In this document: piece by piece, positions 8,754 through 17,595 of the stretch
Layout of the letters: each line of letters starts with the position of its first letter
Position numbering within the stretch: position 1 is the stretch's first letter
NCBI RefSeq assembly: GCF_019669905.1
Contig: NZ_AP019777.1
Coordinates: 2,480,001-2,544,000 of the forward strand
Source of the DNA: Methylomonas koyamae
GTDB taxonomy: Bacteria; Pseudomonadota; Gammaproteobacteria; Methylococcales; Methylomonadaceae
DNA length: 64,000 nucleotides
Direction: 5' to 3'
Notes under the pieces: generated by a model
Told to the model about the DNA's origin: nothing
The model's input: only the letters and a program-made list of their open reading frames with translations
Database searches by the model: none
Made by a program: the position numbers and the translations under genes

Positions 8754-10259
8754 CTAGACTTTTTCGCTTAACAAGCTTTGCGGAGACGCTATTGGTGAGT
8801 GTTCTTGGGCAGGTTTGCCATGTTGGGCATCCATAAAACCGGGCTTCAATCCTTTTTCTTCGAATTGCCGTCTCAGATAGTCGAGACGCGCGTTAATTTT
8901 TTCGACCGTTTCGGCCGATTCGCTCCAGAAACGGGTATTGACGCTACCGTCGTAACAGGAGAGCTTGCAATGTATTGTAGCAAGTTCCGGTGGGGTAATG
9001 GTAATGCTCACTACCCAGTTATTCTGGCCCGCCGGGTTGCCGCTGCCGCCACGCTCGTGCTCTACGACCAGCTCCAGCAGGTCGGGTTTACCGTTTTGCA
9101 GGAAAGGCAGCTCCAACACCCAAACCTGGCGCGGCGCATCGTCTTTGGGCAACGAGTGCAACTGGTCCAGAGTCAATTTTGCCAGACTGCCCTCGGCTTG
9201 CTGCAACAGTTCTGTTAACAGCGGGGTGCTGGAGGCGGCGGGATGTCCCGCCGCCGCCGGCTTTAATTCCAATGCCAGTTCAGCAATAAACTTGCCCAGT
9301 CTTAGCTTGAAGTCGTCCATCAACGTTTGCGGCGTCGAACTCTGCCGGCCGGCTTGCGCCAATTTTGCTTCCAGAAACAACCCGGAACCAGCGACGGCTG
9401 TTTTCAAGCCCGCAGGCTGGAACAGCGCGGATTTATCCGGGATGGCGCGCAAAATCTGCAACGCCAAATGTTTCAGAGTTTCGCCGACGGTTTTATCGGC
9501 GACCAGTTCGCCGATGCCGCGATCCAGCCGCTCCAGCAATATCTGCGGAGAACTTTGCTGCGGCAGCGCTTGTTTGAAAGCGGCAGCGACCAGTTCTGCA
9601 CCGGAATCCGCCGGCGCTAGCTTGGCGCTGAACAACGGCTGCGATCCGACCTTGACCAGTTGCAATTCGATCCGGTTGCCCGGCATCAGCGCCGGCTTGG
9701 CCGGATCGGTTTCGATTAATTGCCGGCTGTCCAACGTAATCGGCTGCGCCAGCGAACGACTAGCGGCGTTATCGGTTGCAGTGTGTCCGGCCGGCGTCGC
9801 GGTGGCTAGTTGTAGAGTCACGTTCTGTTTGCCGACGCTGACCACCTGGGCCGACACTGATTGGCCGAGTTGCAGGTTTGTTAGGGGATTGCCGGCTACC
9901 GCCGCTTGCGGCGGCGTTGGGGTAGGCACCAATTTCAGCAGCGGCGCTTCGCCGCCGGCCGTCGGGTTGGCATTGGCCGGCAGCGCCGGTGCGATCAATT
10001 TGAATTCCGGAGTCGGCAATAATTTGACCACTTGCAATTGCAAACTTTGTCCGACAGCAATCGGCAAGGGCAGGGGAGTTTGCAGCGTCAGTGCCTTGCC
10101 GGCCAGATTCACTGTCAGTAAATTCGCTTGCGCTTGATTGACAACGATCTTGGCTTCCAGAACCTGATTCAGTTTCAGCTCCGGAAAGGCTGCGCTGACT
10201 TTGTTCAGTGCGGCTTGCAGATGCGCATCCAGCGGCAATTTGATTTCCACGTGCGTCAC
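8754..10259 (-). CDS. FliK-like flagellar hook-length control domain protein
   Basis: 501 residues. The N-terminal 340 residues are low-complexity, rich in Ala, Pro, Gln and Leu, as in FliK rulers. The C-terminal part (about 375-475) has a FliK-C-like pattern: WVLELPFLQNGKPDLLELVVEHE, then VSITITPPELATIHCKLS and RFWSESAETVEKINARLDYLRRQF. FliK sets flagellar hook length and triggers the substrate switch of the export gate. No other flagellar gene is near, so this may be a stand-alone paralogue. It starts 20 bp after the EVE gene and is probably co-transcribed with it. Confidence 0.6.
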   Translation of the reverse strand: MTHVEIKLPLDAHLQAALNKVSAAFPELKLNQVLEAKIVVNQAQANLLTVNLAGKALTLQTPLPLPIAVGQSLQLQVVKLLPTPEFKLIAPALPANANPTAGGEAPLLKLVPTPTPPQAAVAGNPLTNLQLGQSVSAQVVSVGKQNVTLQLATATPAGHTATDNAASRSLAQPITLDSRQLIETDPAKPALMPGNRIELQLVKVGSQPLFSAKLAPADSGAELVAAAFKQALPQQSSPQILLERLDRGIGELVADKTVGETLKHLALQILRAIPDKSALFQPAGLKTAVAGSGLFLEAKLAQAGRQSSTPQTLMDDFKLRLGKFIAELALELKPAAAGHPAASSTPLLTELLQQAEGSLAKLTLDQLHSLPKDDAPRQVWVLELPFLQNGKPDLLELVVEHERGGSGNPAGQNNWVVSITITPPELATIHCKLSCYDGSVNTRFWSESAETVEKINARLDYLRRQFEEKGLKPGFMDAQHGKPAQEHSPIASPQSLLSEKV

Positions 10260-10278
10260 CTTGCCGCCGGCACAGCGG

Positions 10279-10737
10279 CTATTCCAGCGCCAGGATAAAC
10301 GCCCATTGTTCGGCGCTGACCGGCATGATCGACAACCGATTGCCGCGCCGCAACAAAGCCAACTCGCCCAGCTCGGATTTGGTTTTCAGCTCGCGCAAAC
10401 TGATCGTGCGCGACAGTTTGCGCACAAACTTGACGTCAACCATAAACCAGGTCGGCTTATCCGGATTGCTTTTCGGATCGAAATGCTTGTCGTCCGGATC
10501 GAACGCGGTGAAATCCGGATAACTTTCTCTGGTCACCTCGGCAATGCCGACGATGCCGGGCTCGTCGCAGTTGGAGTGGTAAAAAAATATTTGGTCGCCG
10601 ATTTTCATCTCGTCGCGCATCATGTTGCGCGCCTGGTAATTGCGGACGCCGTCCCAATGCTCGGTTTGCTGCGGCCGTGCGCACAAATCGTCGATGCCGA
10701 AGGTTTCCGGTTCCGATTTCATCAGCCAATAACGCAT
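10279..10737 (-). CDS. EVE-domain protein
   Basis: 152 residues, almost exactly one EVE domain. It starts MRYWLMKSEPETFGIDDL, then WDGVRNYQARNMMRDEMKIGDQIFFYHSNCDEPGIVGIAEV and PTWFMVDVKFVRKL, the family's conserved aromatic-cage strands. EVE domains belong to the PUA-like group that reads modified bases in DNA or RNA; a bacterial role is not firmly known. A strong AAGGAGA ribosome site lies 5 bases before the ATG, fixing the start. Confidence 0.93.
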   Translation of the reverse strand: MRYWLMKSEPETFGIDDLCARPQQTEHWDGVRNYQARNMMRDEMKIGDQIFFYHSNCDEPGIVGIAEVTRESYPDFTAFDPDDKHFDPKSNPDKPTWFMVDVKFVRKLSRTISLRELKTKSELGELALLRRGNRLSIMPVSAEQWAFILALE

Positions 10738-11002
10738 ACATTCTCCTTAATATTCGAATCGGTCCGCTGCCGGCCAAAACTGCCCGGCAGCGGAAACGGG
10801 TGTCGGCCTAAGTTTAACAAGTTATCGGCAAGCATAGCCAAACTCCCGTTATTCCGGATCGACAGCCAAGCCTCTCACCAGGGCAACGCAATTCGAAACT
10901 TGAACTATGTTTACGCTACCCAGCAACAACGCTAGACCCGGCAAGGCGCAATCGCTTCGTTTGGCCGCTGCATTTTTGCAATTAACCCCAACCAGGAGCC
11001 AC

Positions 11003-11845
11003 ATGCCAAGCAGTCCTCGAATTTGGCCGAATCTGTTATGCCTGTTGGCCGGCATCGTTTTCGGATTTCCGTTAATCCATGCGCCGTTGAATCACCCCGT
11101 CAGTCGCATGGCGTCGGCCAATCCGGCCTATCGCGAACTGAGTCAAAATGCATTCATGGTGATGTCGAATAGGATTGAATTGAGCCGGGGGCGTTTGGTG
11201 CGCTATACCGACACCGCCGGGCAACTGCAAATCACCCGGGTGCAAGGAATGCCGGGCGACCAAATCGGTTTTGCCGGGCAAACCCTGGCGGTGAACGCCA
11301 AGCCGGTAGCCGACTATCCGCAACTGCGGATGGCGCAAGGTTCGTTAATCGTGCCGCAGGACACGGTGTTCTGGTTTCCTGACATTGCTGCGGACGCCGG
11401 CGCAAAGGAACGCAATCTGCAGCAATATTTGATTCCGGCCCATACGTTGAACGGCAGCGTGCTCTACGTGTTGAACAACGATTCAACCGTTGCGGCAAAT
11501 CCGGAGTTTTTCGGCTACGGCTACGGATTGTTATTGGCCTATTTGATCGTGTTCCTGGCCTTGGCCAGAAATAAGGACCGGCTACATAAGGCGGTTTACT
11601 ATCCGGTGCGATGGGTGATCGGTCTGAATCTGCTGGTCTGGACCTTTCTTGCTGTTTACGGAATTTACGCCGGTTTATCCGGAATCGTGCCGTCGATTTA
11701 CTTCATTTTTCTATCGGCGCTGGCGTATTTAGGCTTTTCGGCCGCCGCGGCGAGCGCTTCGGCTTTGGCGGTCGCGCTATTCGCCTTGCTGGCCGTTTTT
11801 GCCGATAAGCCGATCACCTTGGGCCGCACCGGCCCGAATTCTTGA
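11003..11845 (+). CDS. Signal-peptidase-I-like (S26) membrane protein with degenerate active site
   Basis: 280 residues from ATG 11003, which has CAGGAG 6 bases upstream; the longer frame from 10907 has none. A first TM segment (about 8-25) is followed by a periplasmic part with S26-like strands (GRLVRYTD, then ITRVQGMPGDQIGFAGQTLAVN, compare RVIGLPGD in LepB), then four C-terminal hydrophobic helices. The catalytic lysine that precedes this RV..PGD motif in LepB is absent (ITRV), and the serine region lacks the usual SMEPT. It is therefore probably not a working signal peptidase. It directly precedes moxR with a 19-bp gap. Confidence 0.6.
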   Translation: MPSSPRIWPNLLCLLAGIVFGFPLIHAPLNHPVSRMASANPAYRELSQNAFMVMSNRIELSRGRLVRYTDTAGQLQITRVQGMPGDQIGFAGQTLAVNAKPVADYPQLRMAQGSLIVPQDTVFWFPDIAADAGAKERNLQQYLIPAHTLNGSVLYVLNNDSTVAANPEFFGYGYGLLLAYLIVFLALARNKDRLHKAVYYPVRWVIGLNLLVWTFLAVYGIYAGLSGIVPSIYFIFLSALAYLGFSAAAASASALAVALFALLAVFADKPITLGRTGPNS

Positions 11846-11864
11846 TTCAACTCAATCGCTCGCT

Positions 11865-12791
11865 ATGGAAAACATCCACGCCCTGATCGAAAACGTAGAA
11901 CGCGTCATCGTCGGCAAACGGCCGGTCATCGAACTGGCTTGCGTCGCCATCCTGTGTAAAGGCCACATTTTGCTGGAAGACGTGCCCGGAACCGGCAAAA
12001 CCATGTTGGCGCGGGCATTGGCGCGGTCGATCCGCGTCGACATGAAACGTCTGCAATGCACGCCGGATTTATTGCCGTCGGACATCACCGGCGTCGCGGT
12101 GTATAACCAGAAAACCGCGGATTTCGAATTTCGCCCCGGCCCGGTCTTCACCCAATTGCTGTTAGCCGACGAAATCAACCGGGCGACGCCGCGGGCCCAG
12201 TCGGCATTGCTGGAATGCATGGAAGAGTTCCATGTCAGCGTCGACGGCCAAAGTTACGAATTACCTAAGTTGTTCACGGTCATGGCCACGCAAAACCCTA
12301 TCGACATGGCCGGCACCCACGCATTGCCGGAGGCGCAGTTGGACCGTTTTTTCATACGTTTGCATATGGGCTATCCCAACCTGGATCAGGAAATCAAAAT
12401 CCTGGCGGCGCAAGCCCAGACCCATCCGATCGAAACCCTGCAACCGGTGACGAGCGAAGCCCAAATTCTGGCTGCGCGTGCCGAAGTGAAAAATGTCTAC
12501 ATTAGCCCGGATGTGGCGGCATACATTGTCGGTATCGGCGCCGCCAGCCGTAAACACGCCAATTTGCGGTTGGGCGCCAGTCCGCGCGCGACCCTGGCGC
12601 TGGCGCGCGCCGCGCAAGGTTTGGCCTATTTGCGCGGCCAAGCTTTCGTCACTCCGGATTTGGTGAAACAGATAGCTCCGGCGGTGCTGGAGCACCGGCT
12701 GTTGGTGCGGCCGCAGGCGGCGGTGCTGGGGCGCAGCGGCGGCGAAATTCTGGCCGAGATTCTCGGCCAATTGCCGCCGCCGGTGGTGTAG
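11865..12791 (+). CDS. MoxR-family AAA+ ATPase
   Basis: 308 residues from ATG 11865 (MENIHALIENVERVIVGK). Walker A is in LEDVPGTGKTMLARA, Walker B in LLLADEINRATPRAQSALLECMEE, and sensor 1 in TVMATQNPID. MoxR AAA+ proteins act as chaperones that insert metals or assemble complexes, commonly with DUF58/VWA partners, as in the gene order here (moxR-DUF58-TgpA-like). An upstream in-frame extension to 11799 overlaps the previous gene and has no ribosome site. Confidence 0.93.
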   Translation: MENIHALIENVERVIVGKRPVIELACVAILCKGHILLEDVPGTGKTMLARALARSIRVDMKRLQCTPDLLPSDITGVAVYNQKTADFEFRPGPVFTQLLLADEINRATPRAQSALLECMEEFHVSVDGQSYELPKLFTVMATQNPIDMAGTHALPEAQLDRFFIRLHMGYPNLDQEIKILAAQAQTHPIETLQPVTSEAQILAARAEVKNVYISPDVAAYIVGIGAASRKHANLRLGASPRATLALARAAQGLAYLRGQAFVTPDLVKQIAPAVLEHRLLVRPQAAVLGRSGGEILAEILGQLPPPVV

Positions 12792-12795
12792 CCCG

Positions 12796-14052
12796 GTGGC
12801 GATTCAACGCCGGTTTTGGATACTGGCCGGTTTTGCGTTGGCGGCCTACGCCGGCGCTATCGCCCGCGAACAAAGTTTGCCTTGGCTTTTGGCGGCATTG
12901 ATCGGCGGCGGTTTGCTCAGCGGTTTGCTCTGGCCTTACCTGTTATTAAAGCGGGTGGCAATTCGCCGAATCGCGCCGCAACGGGCTTTGGAAGGCGACA
13001 CGGTTAGATTCGAATTCGAAGTGCGCAACCGCGGCCGGCTGCCACGCTTTATGTTGGAATTGGCCGACCGCTTGCCGTTTGTCGGTGCCGCCGAACAGGC
13101 ACCCGGAGCCGATACGCGACTGTTGGGTGGGATTACTTATATTCCGGGCGGCGGCAGGCGCCGTTTCGAATTGGCTTTGCAGTGCGAAAAGCGCGGCTTT
13201 TACCGGCTAGGGCCGGTCGGCCTGGCATCGTCGTTTCCGTTAGGCTTGGCGGAAGTGCGTATTGCCGGAGAGCGGACGACGCAAGGATTTACGATCTACC
13301 CCAAATTGTTTCCGATCCAGGCATTGGGCTTGCTCGGCGCACCCCGCCAAATTCACCGCGGCGCCTACTGTTTGCCGGAAGGCGCCGGAGCGGCCGAGTT
13401 CGCCGGCCTGCGCGAATACCGCAGCGGCGACAATCCGCGCCACGTGCACTGGCTGACCACCGCGCGCATGAACGAATTGATGGTAAAAGAATTCGAACCG
13501 CTGGCTTCGGCTTGCCTATACATTGCACTGGATTTGGCCAAGGACGCCAATGTCGGCCGTGGTCGCCACAGTACCTTGGAGTACGCGATACGCATTGCCG
13601 CTTCCGTCGCCGGATATGCCTGCCGGCAAAACCTCCATAGCCGCTTGCTGGGTTACGGGACTCAAGCCGTGCGATTCGCCTCCGGCAAAGGCGACTTGCA
13701 CTTTCAGAACATTTTGGACGCTTTGGCGGTGGCGGACAGCGACGGCCGCACCCCATACGCAGAACTGTTGACCGACATCGCCCTGCATTGCCAGCGCGGC
13801 GAAACCGTGGTCTTGCTGCTCAGCGAACCGCCGCACCGGGATGCGGCGACGTTGCAAGCGCTGGCGTTGCTGCGCGCCAGAGGCGCCAATTTGCTGGCGA
13901 TAACCTTCGACCGCGACAGTTTTCTTCCGAGCGGCGCAGGTGTCGATGCCGCACCGCGGCGAAGGGATTTGACTCTGGGCTTGCTGGAGATGGGCGTGCC
14001 GAACCTGACCGTGCGCAAAGGCGACGATTTGACAGAGGTATTCAATCCGTGA
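12796..14052 (+). CDS. DUF58 protein (MoxR partner)
   Basis: 418 residues from a GTG start 4 bp after moxR. Two N-terminal hydrophobic helices (about 7-50) precede a beta-rich region, then the DUF58 core: GLREYRSGDNPRHVHWLTTARMNELMVKEFEP near residues 200-232, followed by a von Willebrand-like part (ACLYIALDLAKDANVGRG). DUF58 proteins are membrane-bound partners of MoxR AAA+ ATPases. The stop overlaps the next gene's GTG start. Confidence 0.9.
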   Translation: MAIQRRFWILAGFALAAYAGAIAREQSLPWLLAALIGGGLLSGLLWPYLLLKRVAIRRIAPQRALEGDTVRFEFEVRNRGRLPRFMLELADRLPFVGAAEQAPGADTRLLGGITYIPGGGRRRFELALQCEKRGFYRLGPVGLASSFPLGLAEVRIAGERTTQGFTIYPKLFPIQALGLLGAPRQIHRGAYCLPEGAGAAEFAGLREYRSGDNPRHVHWLTTARMNELMVKEFEPLASACLYIALDLAKDANVGRGRHSTLEYAIRIAASVAGYACRQNLHSRLLGYGTQAVRFASGKGDLHFQNILDALAVADSDGRTPYAELLTDIALHCQRGETVVLLLSEPPHRDAATLQALALLRARGANLLAITFDRDSFLPSGAGVDAAPRRRDLTLGLLEMGVPNLTVRKGDDLTEVFNP

Positions 14053-15407
14053 CCGAAACCAAACTTGCCGGGCCGCTGTATGCCGGGTTGTTTGCCGCGC
14101 AACTATTGGCGGTGGCCTGCAATGCGTTTTTGGATATCGGCTACGGCAGCTTCGGCCGGGAAATACTGTTTTGGTCGGTAGTACTTGGCGGCACGCTCGC
14201 CGTCGGCTGGCGCCAAAGTCGGAAAGTCGACGGCTGGGGCGGCATTGCCCAGAAGTTCGTGTTATTTTTCGGTTTGCTGTTATTCGTGTTCGCGTTTTTG
14301 CCGCTCTGGGGTATGCCGCGCGCCGGCCTGTATCTGCTGGCGATGTTGCAAGCTTCTTATAATTGCGCCACTGCCGGCCGCCGCCAGTTACACCTGGGCT
14401 TGCTGACCTCGTTGGCCTTGGTCCTGTTTGCCGCTTCCCACTACCGGGCGGATTGGACCATGCTGTTTTATATCCTGCCTTATTTGATTGCCGCCGTGTT
14501 TACTTTGGTCGCCAGCCAGATTGGCCAGCGTAGCGACGACCTGCGCCTGACCGGTCTGGCACGGACGTCGAGCGGCCAAGGGCAGGGCGCTGCCAGCTCT
14601 GCCGCCACGCTAAGCATTCTGCTGCTCGGCGGAGTCTTATACCTGCTGACGCCGCAAGTCAGTTGGCCTTATCTGGAATCGCGTTTCGGCCAGGACGTTC
14701 CGCAGGCGCCGGGCGGTGAGCTGGAACAGGCGGAGGCGGGCGGGCAGACCGGTTCCGCCGCAACCAAAAGCCAGGGTGGGACTGCCGAAAACAGTTCCGG
14801 TGGCGGGCAAGGTTTGCAATGGCCGGGCATGCACTGGCCCAGTCCGCAGGAAATGCGCGCCGCGGCGCAGCGGCCGCATATGCCGCGCTGGCAAAAATCG
14901 GCGATTGAGGAACTGGCCGGATTCAGCGAAACGCTACAGCCGGCGATATTGGTCGTCTTCGATTGGTGGCGGTGGCTGAAGCAGTGGCTGCGCGAACACT
15001 GGCTGGATTTGATGTTCGCTCTGCTGGGTTTGATTCTGTTGGCCGTGATAATCGCATTTCGCCACCTGTTGCGGGAGACGCCTTGGGCGATCTGGCTGTT
15101 AAGCCGTTGGGATTATTGGTATCTTTGCCGTTGCGGGCGCCACACCGAGGGCGAGCGCGGCGCCCGCCAATACTACCGGGCCATGGAGCGCTTGTTTGCG
15201 CTCGGGGATTTACCGAGGTCCCGATTCAGCAATTCGCAGGAATATCTGGCGCAAATTCGGCGCAGACACCGCAGCCACCTCCACACCTATGCCGAGGAAC
15301 TGACGCAATTGTTCGAAGCCGCCCGCTACGGCCCAGACCGTTTCGGTATTAGCGATTTGCAACGTATGCGTCAGCTATACCGGGATATGTATCGAGAATC
15401 CATTTGA
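14049..15407 (+). CDS. TgpA-like membrane protein (DUF3488/DUF4129) without a transglutaminase core
   Basis: 452 residues from GTG 14049, which overlaps the DUF58 stop (GTGA). The N-terminus has about six TM helices resembling the TgpA/DUF3488 region. A low-complexity Gly/Gln linker (about 225-280) follows, then one TM helix (DLMFALLGLILLAVIIAF) and a C-terminal DUF4129-like helical domain (GARQYYRAMERLF). TgpA of Pseudomonas places a periplasmic transglutaminase between these parts; here no Cys-His-Asp core is seen and the protein is about 200 residues shorter. The start inside the DUF58 gene was chosen over a longer overlapping frame. Confidence 0.75.
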   Translation: MTETKLAGPLYAGLFAAQLLAVACNAFLDIGYGSFGREILFWSVVLGGTLAVGWRQSRKVDGWGGIAQKFVLFFGLLLFVFAFLPLWGMPRAGLYLLAMLQASYNCATAGRRQLHLGLLTSLALVLFAASHYRADWTMLFYILPYLIAAVFTLVASQIGQRSDDLRLTGLARTSSGQGQGAASSAATLSILLLGGVLYLLTPQVSWPYLESRFGQDVPQAPGGELEQAEAGGQTGSAATKSQGGTAENSSGGGQGLQWPGMHWPSPQEMRAAAQRPHMPRWQKSAIEELAGFSETLQPAILVVFDWWRWLKQWLREHWLDLMFALLGLILLAVIIAFRHLLRETPWAIWLLSRWDYWYLCRCGRHTEGERGARQYYRAMERLFALGDLPRSRFSNSQEYLAQIRRRHRSHLHTYAEELTQLFEAARYGPDRFGISDLQRMRQLYRDMYRESI

Positions 15408-15418
15408 TGGATGCGATA

Positions 15419-16133
15419 CTGGTTAGCCAGGCTGCTGGGCCTGCATAACTCTTGGTATGAGTTGAGTTCCAACACGAAGCCGAAAACAACGAGCACACGC
15501 AAAGCAAAGCTGGCCATCCATCTTTGGCGATCCGAAACTTAAGGCGGTTAGGCTGTGCTGGTTCTGGCTCTTGGTTCTTTGCTCTGGTCCACGCTCTTTG
15601 GCTCTAAACCTGCTGCAAGCAAAACCGATCCGGCTAGCGCTTCGCTGGTGCCTGGTCCGCCTGCTGGGCCTGGCAATACTGGTGTAGCAAAAGCTGCTGG
15701 CGCTGTTCCTGATGTATCTCACCAGCAAAACCTTGGTTTTTTTAATCAGCTAGGCTACAAACTGCTGCAAATCGCTTACCAAGACTTTGCCGACCACTAC
15801 CACAGCCGGCTAGCCTTCGCTGCCGACTCCGAGGATGGCCTAAAGACTGTCGATTTCCGGCAATTGGCATTCGACGGGGTGAGGGTGGCTATTGCTTCCG
15901 TCTGTAGCGTTACGCTGTTAGCACCCGACGGAACCCAACTAAGGCTTGGCTGTTCCGCGCCGCAAGTGAAAAACTGCGCGGTATCCTCCGACTCCGAAAC
16001 CCTGATTATCCGCCACAAATATGGCGAACTGCCTAAAACCCCGCCCGCCGATCTGCGAGAAATTGAGCTGAGGCCAGCCCTAATGAATATCGCTAATGCA
16101 GGTGAGGCAATGTCGTTACCCGTCCACCACTAA
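15419..16133 (+). pseudogene. Truncated zot (inovirus pI-like) remnant of a left phage copy
   Basis: From 15419 the DNA aligns with the intact zot at 24843-25640. The match begins inside zot, so the ATPase domain is missing, and about 50 bases near 15475 are deleted. From about 15555 an open frame of 192 residues preserves the Zot TM segment and C-terminal domain almost residue for residue (NQLGYKLLQIAYQDFADHY, DGLKTVDFRQLAFDGVRVA), with small in-frame indels. Similarity ends near 16097. It is a fragment of a second filamentous phage placed 11 bp after the host gene's stop. Confidence 0.85.
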
Positions 16134-16233
16134 CAATCTATGCGCTTGTCTGCTTTGACTTCGAGTAGGGTCTGTTGAAACGTTGAATCGCCCTGGTTTC
16201 CTCGGAGGCTCCAACCTTTGAGAGAATGGAGCA

Positions 16234-16563
16234 ATGAACGAGAAAACGAGCAAGCATTATTCATCGGAAATTCGAGAACGAGCGGTTCGCATGGTGCGAG
16301 AGCATCAAGATGAATACCCGTCGGAATGGGCCGCTATCCAATCAATTTCGGCCAAGTTTGGCTGCACGGCGGAGACGTTACGTCGCTGGCTGAGGCAAAC
16401 ACAACCGATCACTAGCTCGAGCATAGAAGTGTCCGGCAATGGCGCGGAACGCATCAAGGCGCTGGAGCGGGAAGTCCGGGAGTTACGCCAGGCCAACGAG
16501 ATCCTGCGTAAGGCCTCGGCGTATTTTGCGCAGGCGGAGCTCGACCGCCGGTTCAAGCCATGA
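16234..16563 (+). CDS. IS3-family transposase OrfA
   Basis: 109 residues: an N-terminal helix-turn-helix (FGCTAETLRRWLRQ) followed by a leucine-zipper region (IKALEREVRELRQANEILRKASAYF). This is the DNA-binding subunit of an IS3 transposase. OrfB lies in the -1 frame and overlaps by 4 nt (ATGA), so an OrfAB fusion could arise by programmed -1 slippage; no obvious slippery run is seen near the overlap. Confidence 0.93.
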   Translation: MNEKTSKHYSSEIRERAVRMVREHQDEYPSEWAAIQSISAKFGCTAETLRRWLRQTQPITSSSIEVSGNGAERIKALEREVRELRQANEILRKASAYFAQAELDRRFKP

Positions 16564-17462
16564 AAGCGTTCATCGACGAGCATCGCGATGGCTATGGGGT
16601 CGAGCCAATCTGCAAAGTTCTGCCGATTGCCCCATCGACGTATTACCTGCATGCGGCGCGCAAAGCCAATCCTGAGTTGCGGTCGCATCGCGCCAAGCAG
16701 GACGAGGCCCTCAGTCAGCAAATTCGTCGAGTTTGGAATGATAGCTTCCAAAATTACGGCGCGCGTAAAGTCTGGATTCAATTGAAACGCGAGGGCTTAA
16801 CCGTGGCCCGTTGTACGGTGGAACGCCTCATGCGAAGCCTGGAGCTGAAAGGCGTCAGGCGTGGCAAAACCATCAAGACCACCTTCAGCGATGCCAACGC
16901 GGAGTGTCCTCTGGATCGGGTGAATCGGCAGTTCAGCGCCGTACGACCGAATGCCTTGTGGGTGGCGGACTTCACCTATGTCAAAACCTGGCAGGGCTTC
17001 GTTTACGTGGCCTTCGTGATCGATGTGTTTGCCCGCTACATCGTCGGTTGGAAGGTATCGTCATCGGCGCATACCGACTTTGTGCTGGACGCACTGGAGC
17101 AGGCGCTTCATGACCGGCAACCCCAGCGCGATGGCGGCTTGATTCACCATAGCGATCGAGGCGTGCAGTACGTTTCGATCCGCTATACCGAGCGTTTAGC
17201 CGAGGCCGGCGTTGAAGCTTCGGTAGGCAGTGTGGGTGACTCTTATGACAATGCCTTGGCTGAAACTATTAATGGTTTGTACAAAACCGAACTGATTCAC
17301 AAGCAATCCTGGAAGAGCCGCGAAGCCGTTGAACTCGCTACATTGACTTGGGTGGATTGGTTTAATCATCGACGGCTGTTGGGATCGATTGGTAATATCC
17401 CACCAGCCGAAGCGGAGGCTAACTATTATCGGCAACTTCCCGAGTCCGTCATGGCAGCGTGA
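16560..17462 (+). CDS. IS3-family transposase OrfB (DDE integrase core)
   Basis: 300 residues. An HTH_21-like region (NYGARKVWIQLKREG) precedes an rve integrase core with catalytic D in WVADFTYV, D in HHSDRGVQY and E in ALAETINGLYK; the usual C-terminal WFNHRRLLGSIGNIPPAEAE is present. No disruption is visible, so the element may still be mobile. Confidence 0.95.
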   Translation: MKAFIDEHRDGYGVEPICKVLPIAPSTYYLHAARKANPELRSHRAKQDEALSQQIRRVWNDSFQNYGARKVWIQLKREGLTVARCTVERLMRSLELKGVRRGKTIKTTFSDANAECPLDRVNRQFSAVRPNALWVADFTYVKTWQGFVYVAFVIDVFARYIVGWKVSSSAHTDFVLDALEQALHDRQPQRDGGLIHHSDRGVQYVSIRYTERLAEAGVEASVGSVGDSYDNALAETINGLYKTELIHKQSWKSREAVELATLTWVDWFNHRRLLGSIGNIPPAEAEANYYRQLPESVMAA

Positions 17463-17595
17463 CTCACAACCTATGGCCTCCGAGATTCCCGGGGCGATTC
17501 ACGTTGCCCTCCATCGTCCAATTTGATTAAATGCCGGGCTGGCCAGTTGTTAGTCTATTGGCGCTTTCAATCACTTTTAATCTTTTGTATTAATC

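Larger units (their letters stand above)
16184..17501 (+). mobile_element. IS3-family insertion sequence, complete, 1318 bp
   Basis: Terminal inverted repeats begin TGAATCGCCC at 16184 and end GGGCGATTCA at 17501; the outer 26 bases match at 21 positions. A 3-bp direct repeat CGT flanks the element (16181-16183 and 17502-17504), the target duplication expected for IS3 elements. It holds orfA and orfB in overlapping frames. It is inserted in the truncated left phage copy, between the zot remnant and the DUF4145 gene. Confidence 0.93.

Noticed and set aside
16540..16570. Programmed -1 frameshift site in the IS3 element
   Set aside because: OrfA and OrfB are in the right frames, but no A-rich slippery run or downstream stem was seen, so fusion is only presumed from family behaviour.
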